Assembly (NCBI GenBank): GCA_029891385.1
Contig: CM057231.1
Span: 61,797,103 to 61,861,102 of the forward strand
Source: Erythroxylum novogranatense
Lineage: Eukaryota; Streptophyta; Magnoliopsida; Malpighiales; Erythroxylaceae
Direction: 5' to 3'
DNA length: 64,000 nucleotides
Shown: piece after piece, positions 11,801 to 22,940 of the stretch
Layout of the letters: every line of letters begins with the position of its first letter
Numbering within the stretch: the first letter of the stretch is position 1
The notes under the pieces: model-generated
Database searches by the model: none
Told to the model about the DNA's origin: nothing
What the model saw: the letters and a program-made list of their open reading frames with translations, nothing else
Position numbers and translations under genes: made by a program

Positions 11801-14475
11801 AAGATTTTACTCCTAACTCCAAACAAGGCATATCATACCTCTATGGAAAGATATAAACATATGCTACAAACTTCCAGAAGACCCCCAATCCAATTCACGC
11901 TCTAAGAGGGTCTAAAAAATAAGAGAAGTTTCAGTCAAATTTTGCAAAAATTTTGACAGCACCTCCTTTAAAATTTCAACTAGCCAATCTTCAATTTTCT
12001 CGTCCAAACTTCATATACCTGCACAAAACCACTTCAATCTCCATCATCCTCAATCTCCCAACTCCAAACCAATTTCAAATAATCCCTAAAACTATCTCCA
12101 AATGGTAGCAACCCCAAATTACTCATTCATATGTCACAACTTCAATCCAATTCACATAACATAACATATTCTCATACATTCAAGAATGCAACATTTAGCA
12201 ATTATTAAAACATTTAAACACGATGACTTTAACAAACGCAACAATTTTAGCCATAATAAAAATTCACATAACAAAATGAAATCACATATTAATTCTTCAA
12301 TCAAACAAATACAAAATGCAACACTTTTCATAATTAATCAATTCATTCATAAATAATAAATTTTGGAAGTTTTATCAATTTATCAAATTTCATATCAAAA
12401 TGATGAATTTCAGAATTTTATCACTTTATCAAAATCATTTTAAAACAATAACTTTAATCATTCGGAAATCATACTTTCAAACATTTACATAAACAATAAT
12501 TTATCAAAAACCCAATTTTGCTTTCTTTATTTTTTTTTAAAATTCATATATAGCTTATCAATCAAAATGTAAACATGCTACCCACCTTATATCCTTGCTA
12601 GAAACTTGCTTTGTGCTTCAATTGCTCCAAAACCTCCTTCTTTCTTCCACATTAAAATTTCCTAAACCAAAATTACCCAAATTCAACATCATAAAATGCA
12701 TAACTACTCAAATTGAGCTTGGAAAACTCAAATCCCTTATATTTCCAAGCTATCTAAATCAACAATTTTCAAAATCCCCAATTCACAAAACTTGGGCATA
12801 ATCCTAATTCACAATTATCCAAAATTAATCAATCTAAACCATGCTATCTCTAAAATTGACCTTAGGAAACCTAATCACATACCATTTCCAAGCTATCTAA
12901 ACTAAGAAACTCATCAAATCTCAACTTAGAAAAAAATTTCGAACTTACCTCTCTCTCCACCATTTTCGGCCATGTCTTGACTCCATAGGCAAGCTTTCAA
13001 GTTTTTGCCACCCTTTTTCCTTGAAAAGCATCAAAACCCCTCAAGAATCTTGGAGAAAACCGAACCTTAGAAGTCTCCCTTCTTCTTCTCCATCATCGGC
13101 TTCCACTTCTCTTCTTCTCTCTTTATTCTTCTCTTCTTTTGTTTCTTATTTTCGTAACTCTGCCTTCCTCCTTCTCTAAACACGACAGCCCACTTAATTC
13201 CTTTCCATGTCATTAAAAATGAGAGCCCAATTGACCATTGTGCCCCTCCATTAAAAGCCTTGCAACATAACTCTTTAAGTGATGTACCCAATATGCCCCT
13301 AACTTCATGCTACTTTAGGACGATTTCTAATAATCAATTTTAAAGAATTTTCCAAAACTTCCTTCTAGAGAAATGATACTCTATGTCTTAATTTCATAAT
13401 GCCACAAAAATCATTTAATTTGGTGCACTATACCAAGAGTTATAGTCCAAACAATGCGTATTGTCATTATGCTAAAAAAAATTCAGCACTTTACTTCCCT
13501 CCGAAAATTGACAATCTTAGAGACTGAAATAAAATTTACTTTCTTCAGACAAATTGTAGTCTTATTGCTCTAGTTTAATCCAAAACAAGAATCACCTCAT
13601 TTGGATAACTAGAACAACAATTATGGCCAAAATACTTTCAGATTTTTCTAACCCAAGACTGCACACTAAACCCAACTTCCATTCAGAAATTGGAAGTCTT
13701 AGGGACCAAATTGAAATTCAATTCCTTCATATGACTTGTATCCTCAAATCTCAATTTTATTTTTCCTCAAGAATCAATTCAATTGGATCTCCACAGACCA
13801 AGAATTCACCAAAATACTGAACCATATTCAAAATTTCTCAACTCACTTTGATTAAATTAATCATCCTTAATTTAATCTCATAAAATACAAATATCCCCTG
13901 AATGTAATTAATTGTCTTAGGATTCCAACGCTTCAAAAATCAAGTCAATCGGATGTCGGACAAAAAGATATAAGCAAAAAGTTGCAAAAGGGTCGGATTT
14001 GGAATGGAAAAACAAAATGTGAAGCAAGCAGAAACGACATCATAGAAATGAATCATTTTCAAAGATCATAACTATTGATTCTGAACTCCAAATTTGACAA
14101 ATTTGGTGTCTATGGAAAGATAAAAGGAAGCTCTACAACTTCCATGAAGAACTCAAAAATCGATTCCATCTCTAAAAGGGTCAAAAACCTAGTCAAAGTT
14201 ACTGCCCTGTTAAACATCACCTAAACAAACTCCAAACTTTCAAATTTCATATTTTCCAATTCCCAAATCCAAAAATTGCATACTTTATAGCATCGGAAAG
14301 ATTGACAGACAAGCTACAACTTTCATGAAGACCACTTACTCCAATTCAGACTAAATTCGTACGATGAGTGGCCTCAAAGCCGAGTACACGCAAATATACA
14401 CTTAAAGATATTTTTACAAAACAAACTTTAACTGATCATAAATTTTACTTCCGATATCAAAAAATATCCTTTTAA
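11801..14475 (-). repeat. Mosaic LTR-like sequence, right side of the chromovirus
   Basis: 11,805-12,120 lines up with 7,141-7,440 of the 3' LTR (shared AGAGGGTCTAAAA, GAAGTTTC..TCAAATTTTGCAAAAATTTTGACA, CTCAAATGGTAGCAA). Beyond 12,120 the similarity is weak. 13,540-14,345 again resembles the left part of these LTRs (AACAAGAATCACCTCA; two GGAAAGAT../CTACAACTTTCATGAAGACC units). This looks like pieces of two LTRs joined, with AT-rich filler. No gene is present; ORFs at 12,595, 13,067 and 13,623 have no recognisable domain. Confidence 0.5.
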
Positions 14476-14731
14476 TGTTGAGCCCGTGTTTTGCGTACCG
14501 TGGCGAAGAGGCCACACGTGCTTCAAGGTTGCACGCGACCACAACACTAATCAGTATTGTCCGCTTTGGTTGGCTCAATGGTAAGAGGCGTCTTCTAGAA
14601 AGCAACAAAACCGTGAGTTTGAGGGGTCGAACCTCGGCCAAAGCGACCAATACTGATTAGTGTTGTGATCGCGTGCAACCTTGAAGTATGCGTGGCCTCT
14701 TCGCCACGGTACGTAAAACACGGGCCTAACA
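14476..14731. repeat. Long hairpin with a tRNA-like loop
   Basis: The arms 14,476-14,569 and 14,638-14,731 are inverted repeats of 94 bp with about eight mismatches, mostly transitions, beginning TGTTGAGCCCGTG and ending CACGGGCCTAACA. The 68-nt loop contains TGGCTCAATGG (A-box-like) and GAGGGGTCGAACCTC (B-box-like T-arm, 4-bp stem with a 7-nt loop). CGCTTTGG and CCAAAGCG pair at the base like an acceptor stem. No clean anticodon arm or target-site duplication is visible. It could be a foldback/MITE carrying a SINE-like or tRNA-derived core, or an inverted rearrangement. It is not a functional tRNA gene. Confidence 0.8.
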
Positions 14732-15448
14732 TTTGTAGTTAAATTTGTTTCGTGAAGTTCAATGCCATTATACCATTATTGTATTTGTGTGTGTTGTTAT
14801 TTGGTATGATGGTGTTTTGTTTGTTTTGTTTTTACTTAAGGACAAGCAAAAGTTTGAGTGTGTGGATGTGATAGTTGTAGGTTGCGTGATGTTTTAATAG
14901 GCATTTTCGTAAGTTTTTAGTGGTTAAGTAATTGATTTGTGTATGTTTAGTTTTAAAATTTTTTTAATTGGTTAGATATGTTTGTTTTGAGTGTTATATG
15001 AGTTAGAGCATATGATTGAGCTTTAATTTTGTGTATTTGAGGTGCCTTGATGTTTTGTTAGTGTTTGAGATCAGATATCAAAAAATGAAAAAGATTTGGA
15101 GGAAGCCCGACAGAAGATCCAAGCCCACGATTATGGCCCAAGCAAAATGGACAGGCTACAATCAAAGCCTTATTAGCCACGATCATGGAAGAAGCAAATA
15201 CTAAGTGCCACGATAGTGGCCTACGTGATAGCAGACGCAGATCGGCTTCTAAAACACAATTTTGTTACATTAGGAAAGATCCAAGGAAGAGGAAGAAGGA
15301 GAGAAAAGAAGAAGAGAAAGAAGAAGGTGGAGCTTCAGTTGCTCCAACCTCCAATCCTCCAAGTTACTTTATTTCTTTCCATCTTTTATTTCATGTATTT
15401 AATGCATGAGATGGGATTGATGATGATGAATCTTAGGTTAAGGATGTT
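14732..15448 (+). mobile_element. Athila-type element: 3' end and left half of its LTR
   Basis: ACTTAAGGACAAGCAAAAGT at 14,834-14,853 is the phrase that precedes the polypurine tract in many Athila/Tat elements. A purine-rich GAGTGTGTGGATG follows, and the LTR starts at TGATAG (14,869). The LTR carries CCACGATNNTGG palindromes (15,125-15,225) and a purine-rich stretch, then is interrupted at 15,448 by insertion of the 15,449-43,173 element. It resumes at 43,174. No coding region of this older element remains in the window. Confidence 0.65.
15125..15225. repeat. CCACGATCGTGG palindrome cluster
   Basis: Near-palindromes CCACGATTATGG, CCACGATCATGG and CCACGATAGTGGCC lie about 15-45 bp apart. 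The same motif family occurs at 4,098-4,190 in the related LTR fragment (ACGATCGTGGCC, GCCACGATCTT, CATGATCATG, GGCCACGATCATG). Confidence 0.7.
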
Positions 15449-16712
15449 TGATAGGCTTTGCAAGTGCACAGGTTTAGTTGCAGTAATCAAGTGTCGATCC
15501 ACAAGGACTAGGTCAAACTACTGAATTTATACCTCCTAAATTTGCTAAGCAATCAATTAAGAAAGTTTTGTTGTTAAGGAAATTTCAATAAGCGATAAAC
15601 AAATTTTCACTAATATTCTAGAATTCATTCCAACAAAGAAATCATGTACTTCCTTATGAAACAAAACGCGATCCAATACATTAACTAACTGTTGTCAATC
15701 AATTCTTTGAAGTAATCAACGTGTTGATTTCAATTTTAATTCCAATTTCTTAGATTTAAAAACCAAATTCAACTCAATTAACGCCTTTGGATTCTTCTTG
15801 CACTCCTAACGAAGAAATCTATTTCTAGATATTCATTCAGTTAGATCTAATCTAGCATTTCAGATGTTAAACATCACCTTCGATACATAGTTTAACACCA
15901 ATCATATTCAATTAAGAACCCTAGATTAGAAAGATCATATCAATAATTGATAAAAAGACTTTACTGAAATTAAATCAACATTGAATATAGAAGTAAATCA
16001 TAAGGTTCAATACATAATCCCTAAGTTGAAACAAACATCCTAGAATAAAGAAATTTAAAGGTCCATAACTGAATTAAACAATAAATAAACTAAATGAACT
16101 GTAAACGACAACATGAAAGATAGTGTAAAAAATGAAAAGAAGAAAGAAAAGGGACTTCAATTTTGTCTTGAATCTTGATTTGTCAATCTCCAAAAATATC
16201 TTCTGATCCTTGTTCTCTTTTTCTCCTCTTCGATCCTCCCCTTTTTTTTCTCTCAGTCGTCGTTATCCCCCGGTTCAGTCGTGGTCTCCCCCTCCTGTTC
16301 CTCCACGTTTAAAAACTTTGGAACCGTCAAAATAACTGCTTTACACAGACTGTGTGAAATTTCACACAGCCTGTGCAACCTTCTGGTACATTCGGGCTTC
16401 TATTTTCAATTTACACAGACTGTGTGAAATTTCACACAGCCTGTGCAACCTTCTGGTACATTCGGGCTTCTATTTTCAATTTACATGCATGTGAAATTTC
16501 ACACACACATGTAACCTTCTAATACATTCGGGCATCATCTTCAATTTACACAGTGTGTGAATTTTACACGTCTGTCTAACCTTCGTGACAAACCCGAAAA
16601 TCAAGGAAAATACCCAGGCGGTACAATTTCACCAAAACTAAAAAATTCACAACAATTAATGTAAAACAATGACAAAATAGATCTAGAAAATAACGAAAAC
16701 AACAATTTATCA
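15449..16712 (-). repeat. 3' LTR of the Athila-type element
   Basis: 1,264 bp, TGATAGGCTTTGC..AACAATTTATCA. On the minus strand it ends with ..CACTTGCAAAGCCTATCA, the style of Athila LTR ends. It is collinear along its whole length with 41,916-43,173, and this copy looks the cleaner of the two. Confidence 0.9.
16341..16590. repeat. 70-bp tandem repeats containing palindrome GTGTGAAATTTCACAC
   Basis: Units start at 16,341, 16,411 and 16,481 with an exact 70-bp period, plus a shorter copy near 16,545. The first two are nearly identical. Each contains GTGTGAAATTTCACAC (a perfect 16-bp palindrome) inside a larger imperfect one (CACAGACTGTGTG..CACACAGCCTGTG), then a CAACCTTCTGGTACATTCGG spacer. 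The equivalent array in the other LTR is at about 42,797-43,040. Confidence 0.9.
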
Positions 16713-17677
16713 AAATCCCTTATGCTAAACGTTTGTTTGTCCTCAAGCAAATAGACTAAAAACACAAAATCAAGAAACCAAAATAACATCAATTCGAACA
16801 AAACAAAATGCAGCATGTTACCGAGGCAACTATTCGCTCCAAGGAATGGTTCATCACTCATGATCTCTACTAGGTTTAGCTCAAAGAGTCAATTTACATA
16901 ATGAACATTAATCAAAAGGTAAGATCATCCCCCTCACTGCCATTTCTGTCTCAAAGGAGCGCTTGGTTACCAATTTAGTAAACCACTTTCTAATTCCCCA
17001 GTAACACATGTCTCAAAGGGGTACCTCATTAGGTATTTCCCCAGTAACATATATCTCAAAGGGGTAACAAAGACCAATGAAGCCCTCGATTGTTCGAGTT
17101 ATGAAACGGCCCGATAAGGGACTTAACTCTCCTAATTGCTAGCTACTCCATACATAAGCCACTTAAGGAGCACAAACGTCATGTCGTTTATGTCGGCTAG
17201 AATTGATAAACCAAAGGTGTGTGATTACTCGGAAATTTAAAACGGCCCAAAAAAGGGATATTCCTTCCAATACTAGCAACTCTATACATTCAAGAACTTA
17301 AGGGAAGATGGTGTCGTTCCACCAACCTCAACTAATATTGGTGTTCACACAGGTCTTCTTTTTTTTTGAATTTTAAGGTAAGCAAACGATTCTCCAGTAA
17401 CATAAAAGAAGCAGTAACGGGGTTATCCAGTAGGTAAATTAAGTAATGCATTTTCAATTTAAAGGAGCTAAACCTAGTTATGAACGGGTGTCCACCATTT
17501 CTTACGAAGTTCACAGTTGATGAATGATAACAACGAAATGAAAATGCAGAAGACAGAATGCAACAGGAAAGAAACAAATATAAATAAAGCGACACAAGAA
17601 GAATAGAATTTAAAGAACAAACTACGTAACCTAACTCCCCTATGCTAAAACAAAGCATTGACCGCAATGAAAAACAA
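16713..17677 (-). other. Athila 3' untranslated region with polypurine tract
   Basis: Next to the LTR the minus strand reads CTTGAGGACAAACAAACGTT .. TAAGGGATTT, the conserved pre-LTR phrase and polypurine tract. Two imperfect copies, about 62 bp apart, of CCCCAGTAACAYATRTCTCAAAGGGGTA lie at about 17,000-17,070. ORFs here (16,601 and 17,332) show no recognisable domain. Confidence 0.65.
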
Positions 17678-18239
17678 TTATGGAGAGGATGGAGGATTAC
17701 CTGGGTTTGCCGAAGATTGGTGTGAATCGGAAAGCAACAACGTCGTGGTGGCACCTAGTGGATGACCAGCAAAGTAGGGCTTTAGACGTTGACCATTAAC
17801 TTTAAAAGCTCCGGAAACTTCACTCCAAACTTTGACTGCACCATGGGGAAACACTTGGAGGACTTGAAATGGTCCTGACCATCTAGACTTGAGCTTTCCT
17901 GGAAAAAGACGAAGGCGATGATTAAATAACAAAACTAAAACACCTTCGACAAACCTCTTCTTGGTGATATGTTTGTCATGCCATAATTTGGTCTTTTCTT
18001 TGTAGAGTCGAGAACTCTCATAAGCCTCCAATCTTAAAATGTCCAACTCATTCGGCTGCATTGCCCTCTGTTCACCAGCAGACTTCATGTCAAAATTGAA
18101 AGTTTTGATAGCCCAATAGGCTTTATGTTCTAACTCCACTGGTAAGTGACATGATTTGCCGAACACAAGCCGATAAGGTGTAGTTCCCAACGGTGTCTTG
18201 AAAGCAGTACGGTATGCCCAAAGAGCATCATCAAGTTTT
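17678..18239 (-). pseudogene. Athila integrase C-terminal part
   Basis: Recognisable phrases: [63 protein letters not shown], and [20 protein letters not shown]. Together these are the usual end of Athila-like integrases. The N-terminal side is cut at 18,239 by copia-1; the integrase continues on the far side of that insertion at 27,805. The residues at the break (..[10 protein letters not shown] style) can be matched on both sides, which shows it was one gene before the insertion. Confidence 0.85.
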
Positions 18240-20074
18240 TGTTAGAGTAGTGCCCTAAAGGCAATCCCCTTTAGCGCATTTTGTTCATAGTCATGTACAG
18301 ACGTTATGAATAAATAAAGCAAAGGCATTTTTCATTTATTTGATATTCATTTTATTATGAATTGATAGTGATCTTTAATCAAATTAATGAAGTCCACGAT
18401 ACATGACATAGCGTGAAGGAAATTATGATGTGATCATACTACCGAGATTCCTATCATGTGCAATTATGTCAATATCTAAATTATCCCTAGTCATAGGATT
18501 AATGAGGCGGACATCGTTAATCCGGATAGACTAGCACATGTCAAATTCCTTGATTGGATCAAGCGGTGGATCTCGAATATAACCGTAAATATTGAGATAT
18601 TTAGATTTGACATGTGGATGCTTACTAGTGGTAGTAAGTACATTGGATGACCTCCCATGAGATCATCACATGGATGTACTATTCAAATGTCGGTGATAAT
18701 CTCATCATAGCAATGGTGCAGTATCCTTAGACTTGAGGTACTCGAGGATATCTTGGAATCTTGATTACGTACTTTGACTCCATTCCTTCTTTGCCTTTGA
18801 GAGGTCGCTCATAGGGTGGTGATTGGAGTGCGACTTGAGGTATTCGAAGGTAATTGAGTAGCCAATAGAGGATTCACCACTTACGTGATAGCGGAAGAGA
18901 TACCCATAGCCTCTTATCGGGATCATTACTTTGAAGTCTCTGGCGGGAAGCATACATATGTCATGAAGATGGTCTTCATGGACGTATAAAGTAATGAGTC
19001 TAGGGCGAGATCTTATTACACTTGGACTAGATTTGATTTAATCGGTCTAGTAAGAGTTGACACATTGCCCATACTCAAACCAAGTGGGGTATAGCATGGT
19101 GAAAGGACGAATTAGCGGTAATTGTCTATGGAAGGGTTCGTGATATGGTTTCATTAGTCAAACCAATTACTTTCCGGTCAATTGGGGTCGTGATGTGTTG
19201 CTAGATACCGCTCATGACTTACTCAGATTAAGTGTTAATCTAAGTGGCCAACATAACAAGAACCTAATGGGTCACACGTAAGAGTGACTTCGGAGAATCG
19301 TAAAATAGTTTGGACGAGATCCGATATCTGGAGAGCAATAGGATTAAATGGATCCCGATGAGATTGGGATATGTCCCGATGAGATCGCGACATCGACATT
19401 GCTGAAAAGGGTCTCCGGCGATTTTTACGGCAGGGGCCCGGCAGCCAGTAGGGGCCAACCCAGTTTGACTGGACCACTTCAGCAATTATATATATTAATT
19501 AATTGATTAAATAATTAATTAATATATATATTTATATGTGTTTACGTGGAGGAGAGGAGGAGAGGCTTGGAAGCTTCCTTATATGCTTAGTCACCTAAGC
19601 ATTTAATGCATAAAAGACAAAACCAATAAAGAGGAAGGTGATGAGGCTCGTAGATGATGATATAAAAGGCTTAAAAATGAGTTTTAAACCTTAAGCTTGA
19701 GAAGCATCATCGTGGAAACAAGAGGAAGCAAGGGTTTTTGGTGAAAAACCTAAGTTCTCCATCTTCTCCAACGAGTCCTTCATCTCCTCCAAGTGGGTTT
19801 TGTCATCTCCTCCATTAATTCTAGCTCTCCAAGAACAAGGTTAGTGCTAGCACACTCCTTATCTTGTTCTAGCTATTCCCGGGTCAAAAGAGTTTGTCCC
19901 GGTTAGGTTTTCCGACCTCTGCGTGGATACTAGTTAGAGCGGTCTCCTTTAGTCGTTATGGTTTGATTGTGTATACATACACATGGATCCCGGCTTTCGG
20001 GAATGTCCGGGACTTAAAATTTTAATTCCGCACCCTGGGCATGTGATGCCCACCCCGGGATCTCAAAGACTACA
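18240..20074 (+). repeat. 5' LTR of copia-1
   Basis: It starts TGTTAGAGTAGTGCC and ends ..AAAGACTACA just before the PBS. The 3' third contains TTAATTAATTGATTAAATAATT (an AT palindrome, about 19,495-19,530). Compared with 25,994-27,804 it differs mostly by 1-bp indels in runs and by CAG/CTG changes. Confidence 0.9.
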
Positions 20075-20075
20075 G

Positions 20076-20087
20076 TGGTATCAGAGC
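20076..20087 (+). other. Primer-binding site of copia-1 (initiator Met tRNA)
   Basis: TGGTATCAGAGC is complementary to the 3' end of plant initiator methionine tRNA, the standard primer of plant copia elements. One base separates it from the LTR end. Confidence 0.9.
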
Positions 20088-22140
20088 CACTTGTGTTGTA
20101 TAAGCAGTCAAAATGATAACTAGGTGAATTCCTTAGTGAATTGAGCTGTGTTGCATGCTACTTTTGTGCAATTTCGAATCTGTATAGAATTGGGGTTTCG
20201 AAATTTTCTGCCATAGACTTGCTCATAAGATGTTGCTGAATGTGTCTATGAAAGGAAAAATTTTATCGATGCCGATTGATAAGGTTTTGCTGATTTAATT
20301 CCCTAAGTTTCGGATGCTGTCTTGTTGAACGTTTCTGAAACAGCTATGCTTGTAAATTCGAGCATAAATTCTAGAAAAATCGTTTTTCGGATTGGTTTTC
20401 ACCGACACGTCCCTAAGATGTTTGTGAATGTCTCTGTGGATGGAAAAATGTTTTCAAGGTGATTTACTATTTATTTCCGAATTTATTGTATGCTGCTGGG
20501 AATGTCTGTGCTGAAGAACACAGATTCTGGTTTGGCTAGATTGCTGAGGTTCAATGAGTCTTTGTTGGAAATAAATCCTGAAAAAATTCATGGAGCATGT
20601 TGGGAACATGTTTTAACCTCTGTAATTTTCTCAGCATTTATTGAAAATGTTTCAATGATCATTTTGAGCAAAATGCATAGCTTGGCAGTTTTGAGAAACA
20701 TGCTGGGGCTGTTTTGTTTGGAATGATTGGTTGTGTTATTCTCTTTTCCAATGCCTTGAATCATTTTATAGTGAGTAAAATGTGTTATGTTGATGTGGTA
20801 TGCATGCCAAGGTGAGATTCTTGAATTTAGGGTTTCCAATAATTTTAGGATGTCGAATAGGTCACTTTAGAGTCTCGTTAGCTTATTAGTTATCTTAGTT
20901 ATTTTGGCGTGCAATTTGTGTGACAAGTGCGAAGTAATTTTGATAACGTGTAACCTACCTAGAGATCCTTAGCATGATTATTTGGTGTCCTTGAATTATG
21001 TGGAAATCAAAATGATTAATAGTTGATTAATCGGTTTCAAGTTTTCAAATATAGTTTGACTATATGGCATGCATGATTTGATGAAAAGTTTCATTAGCAC
21101 ATCAATATAATGTTTTATATACTTGGTATATTGGTTTTGTGAATTGGGACTGCGAATTGAAATTAGCCAACTAAAAAGCAAGCCTAGCTCATTCGGTCAT
21201 TGGGACTTACTCGGTCATTGGAAAACGATCGACTCGTTAGGAATTGCTCCGGTCATTGGAAAGAGCATTCGATCGACCGGATTTGTTCGGTCATTGGAAG
21301 AAGGGTTCGATCGACTAGAACATGTCGATCATTGGGCGTATCTGATAACCCTTCGGTCGACTAGAACATGTTCGGTCATTTGGAGCGTCTACGATAGTAT
21401 GTAGTCGACTAGAACAAAGGTTCGGTCGGTGGCACATCTACCAGATCGACGAGAACTTGCTCGATCGACTATAAACACATTCTTTGGAGGGATGATGGAT
21501 GATTTTAGGTATAAGTTCAATATGATTGATACAATGCCTAAATCAGTCCATATAGTCAAGATGACTATGATCCTTGGATGAGATTAATTTGATGAGACCT
21601 AAAATCCTCGATTTAAATATGAAAACTAACGCCTTCCATTAATATGGTAAGAACCAGAGTTCTTATAGGGTTGGGTTGTTGAGCTAACCTCGAAGCTCAC
21701 TCTATACGGATATGTTGAACCATGAAAATATGATTTTCGGATTAATGGGTCGGTTTTCCTAGAAGCGTTGATTTGTTGAGCTAACCTCGAATTCGGCGTG
21801 GACGAGGCGAAATTGGGTAGTGTACATCGGATGTATACGCATCAAGTGTTGATAACCCAATGTATGTGCATACATCAGCTGTTGATAACGAGCGATAGTT
21901 GCATTGAGATGCAATTGGTATGACCGATACCTACCGATTGACCTAAGGTGATTTGTTGAGCTAACCTCGAGGTCATTCTTAGCAATGTCGGATATCGACC
22001 CACTAGGACATTGTGCCATTTTGTTTCTTGGATTCATGATGAGGGTTATGGATTCTATTGAAACTAGTGGGAGCCATATGTATGTCATTTAAGTCCTTAT
22101 GATCATACATTTAATTCTATTCTAACTTCCTTTCTCTCTA
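20088..22140 (+). other. copia-1 leader with palindrome and short repeats, no gene
   Basis: This 2-kb stretch between the PBS and gag has no recognisable ORF. 21,190-21,480 is packed with TCGGTCATTGG, CGATCGACY and GGTCGACTAGAACA motifs. TTGTTGAGCTAACCTCGA occurs three times, near 21,676, 21,769 and 21,950. Small ORFs at 20,490, 21,123 and 21,759 look fortuitous. Confidence 0.6.
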
Positions 22141-22940
22141 TGTTTAGGTTGATTCAAGATGTAAACTAGTGTGAATCTCGCTCCTTAATGGATACAAACA
22201 AATTAAGCTGGACGAATTTTCTTGGTAGCTGCGAAATCGAGAATTGTTCTCGGATCACGAAGATCTTGGATACATCCTTGATTTTCCGCTACGATCCACT
22301 ACTGAAGGAGCTTACATGATGATCGAAGGCATATCGAAGCATCTCAAAGCGGTGACATAGCTACATGCATTATGCTTGCATCGATGTCACTGAGTGCGAA
22401 AGCGACGAGTCTATGGATGCTCACACGATAGTGTATCATCTCTGAGAGTTGTTTGATGAGCAAGCTCGGTCCGAGCAGTTCGAGACCTCAAGATTGCTCT
22501 TTACTGCGAAGATGACTCTGGTTCATCTGCGATGCAATATCATTGAAGATGAATGGCTATATTGAGAGGTTGGCGGTCTTAGGTTTTGTGATGGATTGAG
22601 TTAAGTATAGACTTGATTCTTGTTGGCTTATCGATAGTTATTCACGGTTTGTGTTGAACTATCGGATGAACCAAATATCCTCCACAATTCGAGTGATCAA
22701 CATACTCGAGGCAATGAAACAAATTTGTCAAGCAAGATAGGCGTTCTATTGGTGGATTCTTCTTCCTCTGCTTCGAAAAAAGGAGAAGAAGAAAAAAGGC
22801 TCGAAGCCGAAAGGAAGTGCAGCGAAAACAAGAAGAAGACCAAAGATCTTGCACCAAAAGGTACTGCTTCCATTGCGGTAAGGCTGGTCATTGGGGCGTA
22901 AGCGCAAAAGTCTATCTGGAACAAGCGAAGAAGAAGGCAT
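22141..22940 (+). pseudogene. copia-1 Gag
   Basis: A frame-broken gag is inferred from position and from the nucleocapsid zinc knuckle RYCFHCGKAGHWGVSAKVYL (about 22,859-22,918, CX2CX4HX-type with the last Cys altered). It is preceded by a lysine/glutamate-rich segment. Upstream capsid sequence is present but split over frames. Gag would form the particle and bind the genomic RNA. Confidence 0.65.

Larger units (their letters stand above)
5796..14731 (-). mobile_element. Ty3/gypsy chromovirus (Tekay/Del-like), degenerate
   Basis: Read right to left on the minus strand, the element has a gag zinc knuckle, aspartic protease, RT, RNase H, integrase with a C-terminal chromodomain, a polypurine tract, then the 3' LTR (5,796-7,999). 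The integrase chromodomain places it among chromoviruses, and the overall motif style fits Tekay/Del. Coding is broken by nonsense codons and at least three frameshifts. The 5' part of gag, the primer-binding site and part of the 5' LTR are missing: gag sequence joins LTR sequence near 11,800. TTTGT flanks both proposed ends. The right end is doubtful because the sequence at 11,801-14,731 is not collinear with the 3' LTR. Confidence 0.65.

Noticed and set aside
14563..14645. Functional tRNA gene
   Set aside because: A- and B-box-like sequences and an acceptor-like stem are present, but no proper anticodon arm or variable region can be drawn.
5791..14736. TTTGT at both sides as a definite target-site duplication of the chromovirus
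   Set aside because: A five-base match is weak, and the right-hand LTR is not collinear with the left one, so it is noted only as possible.
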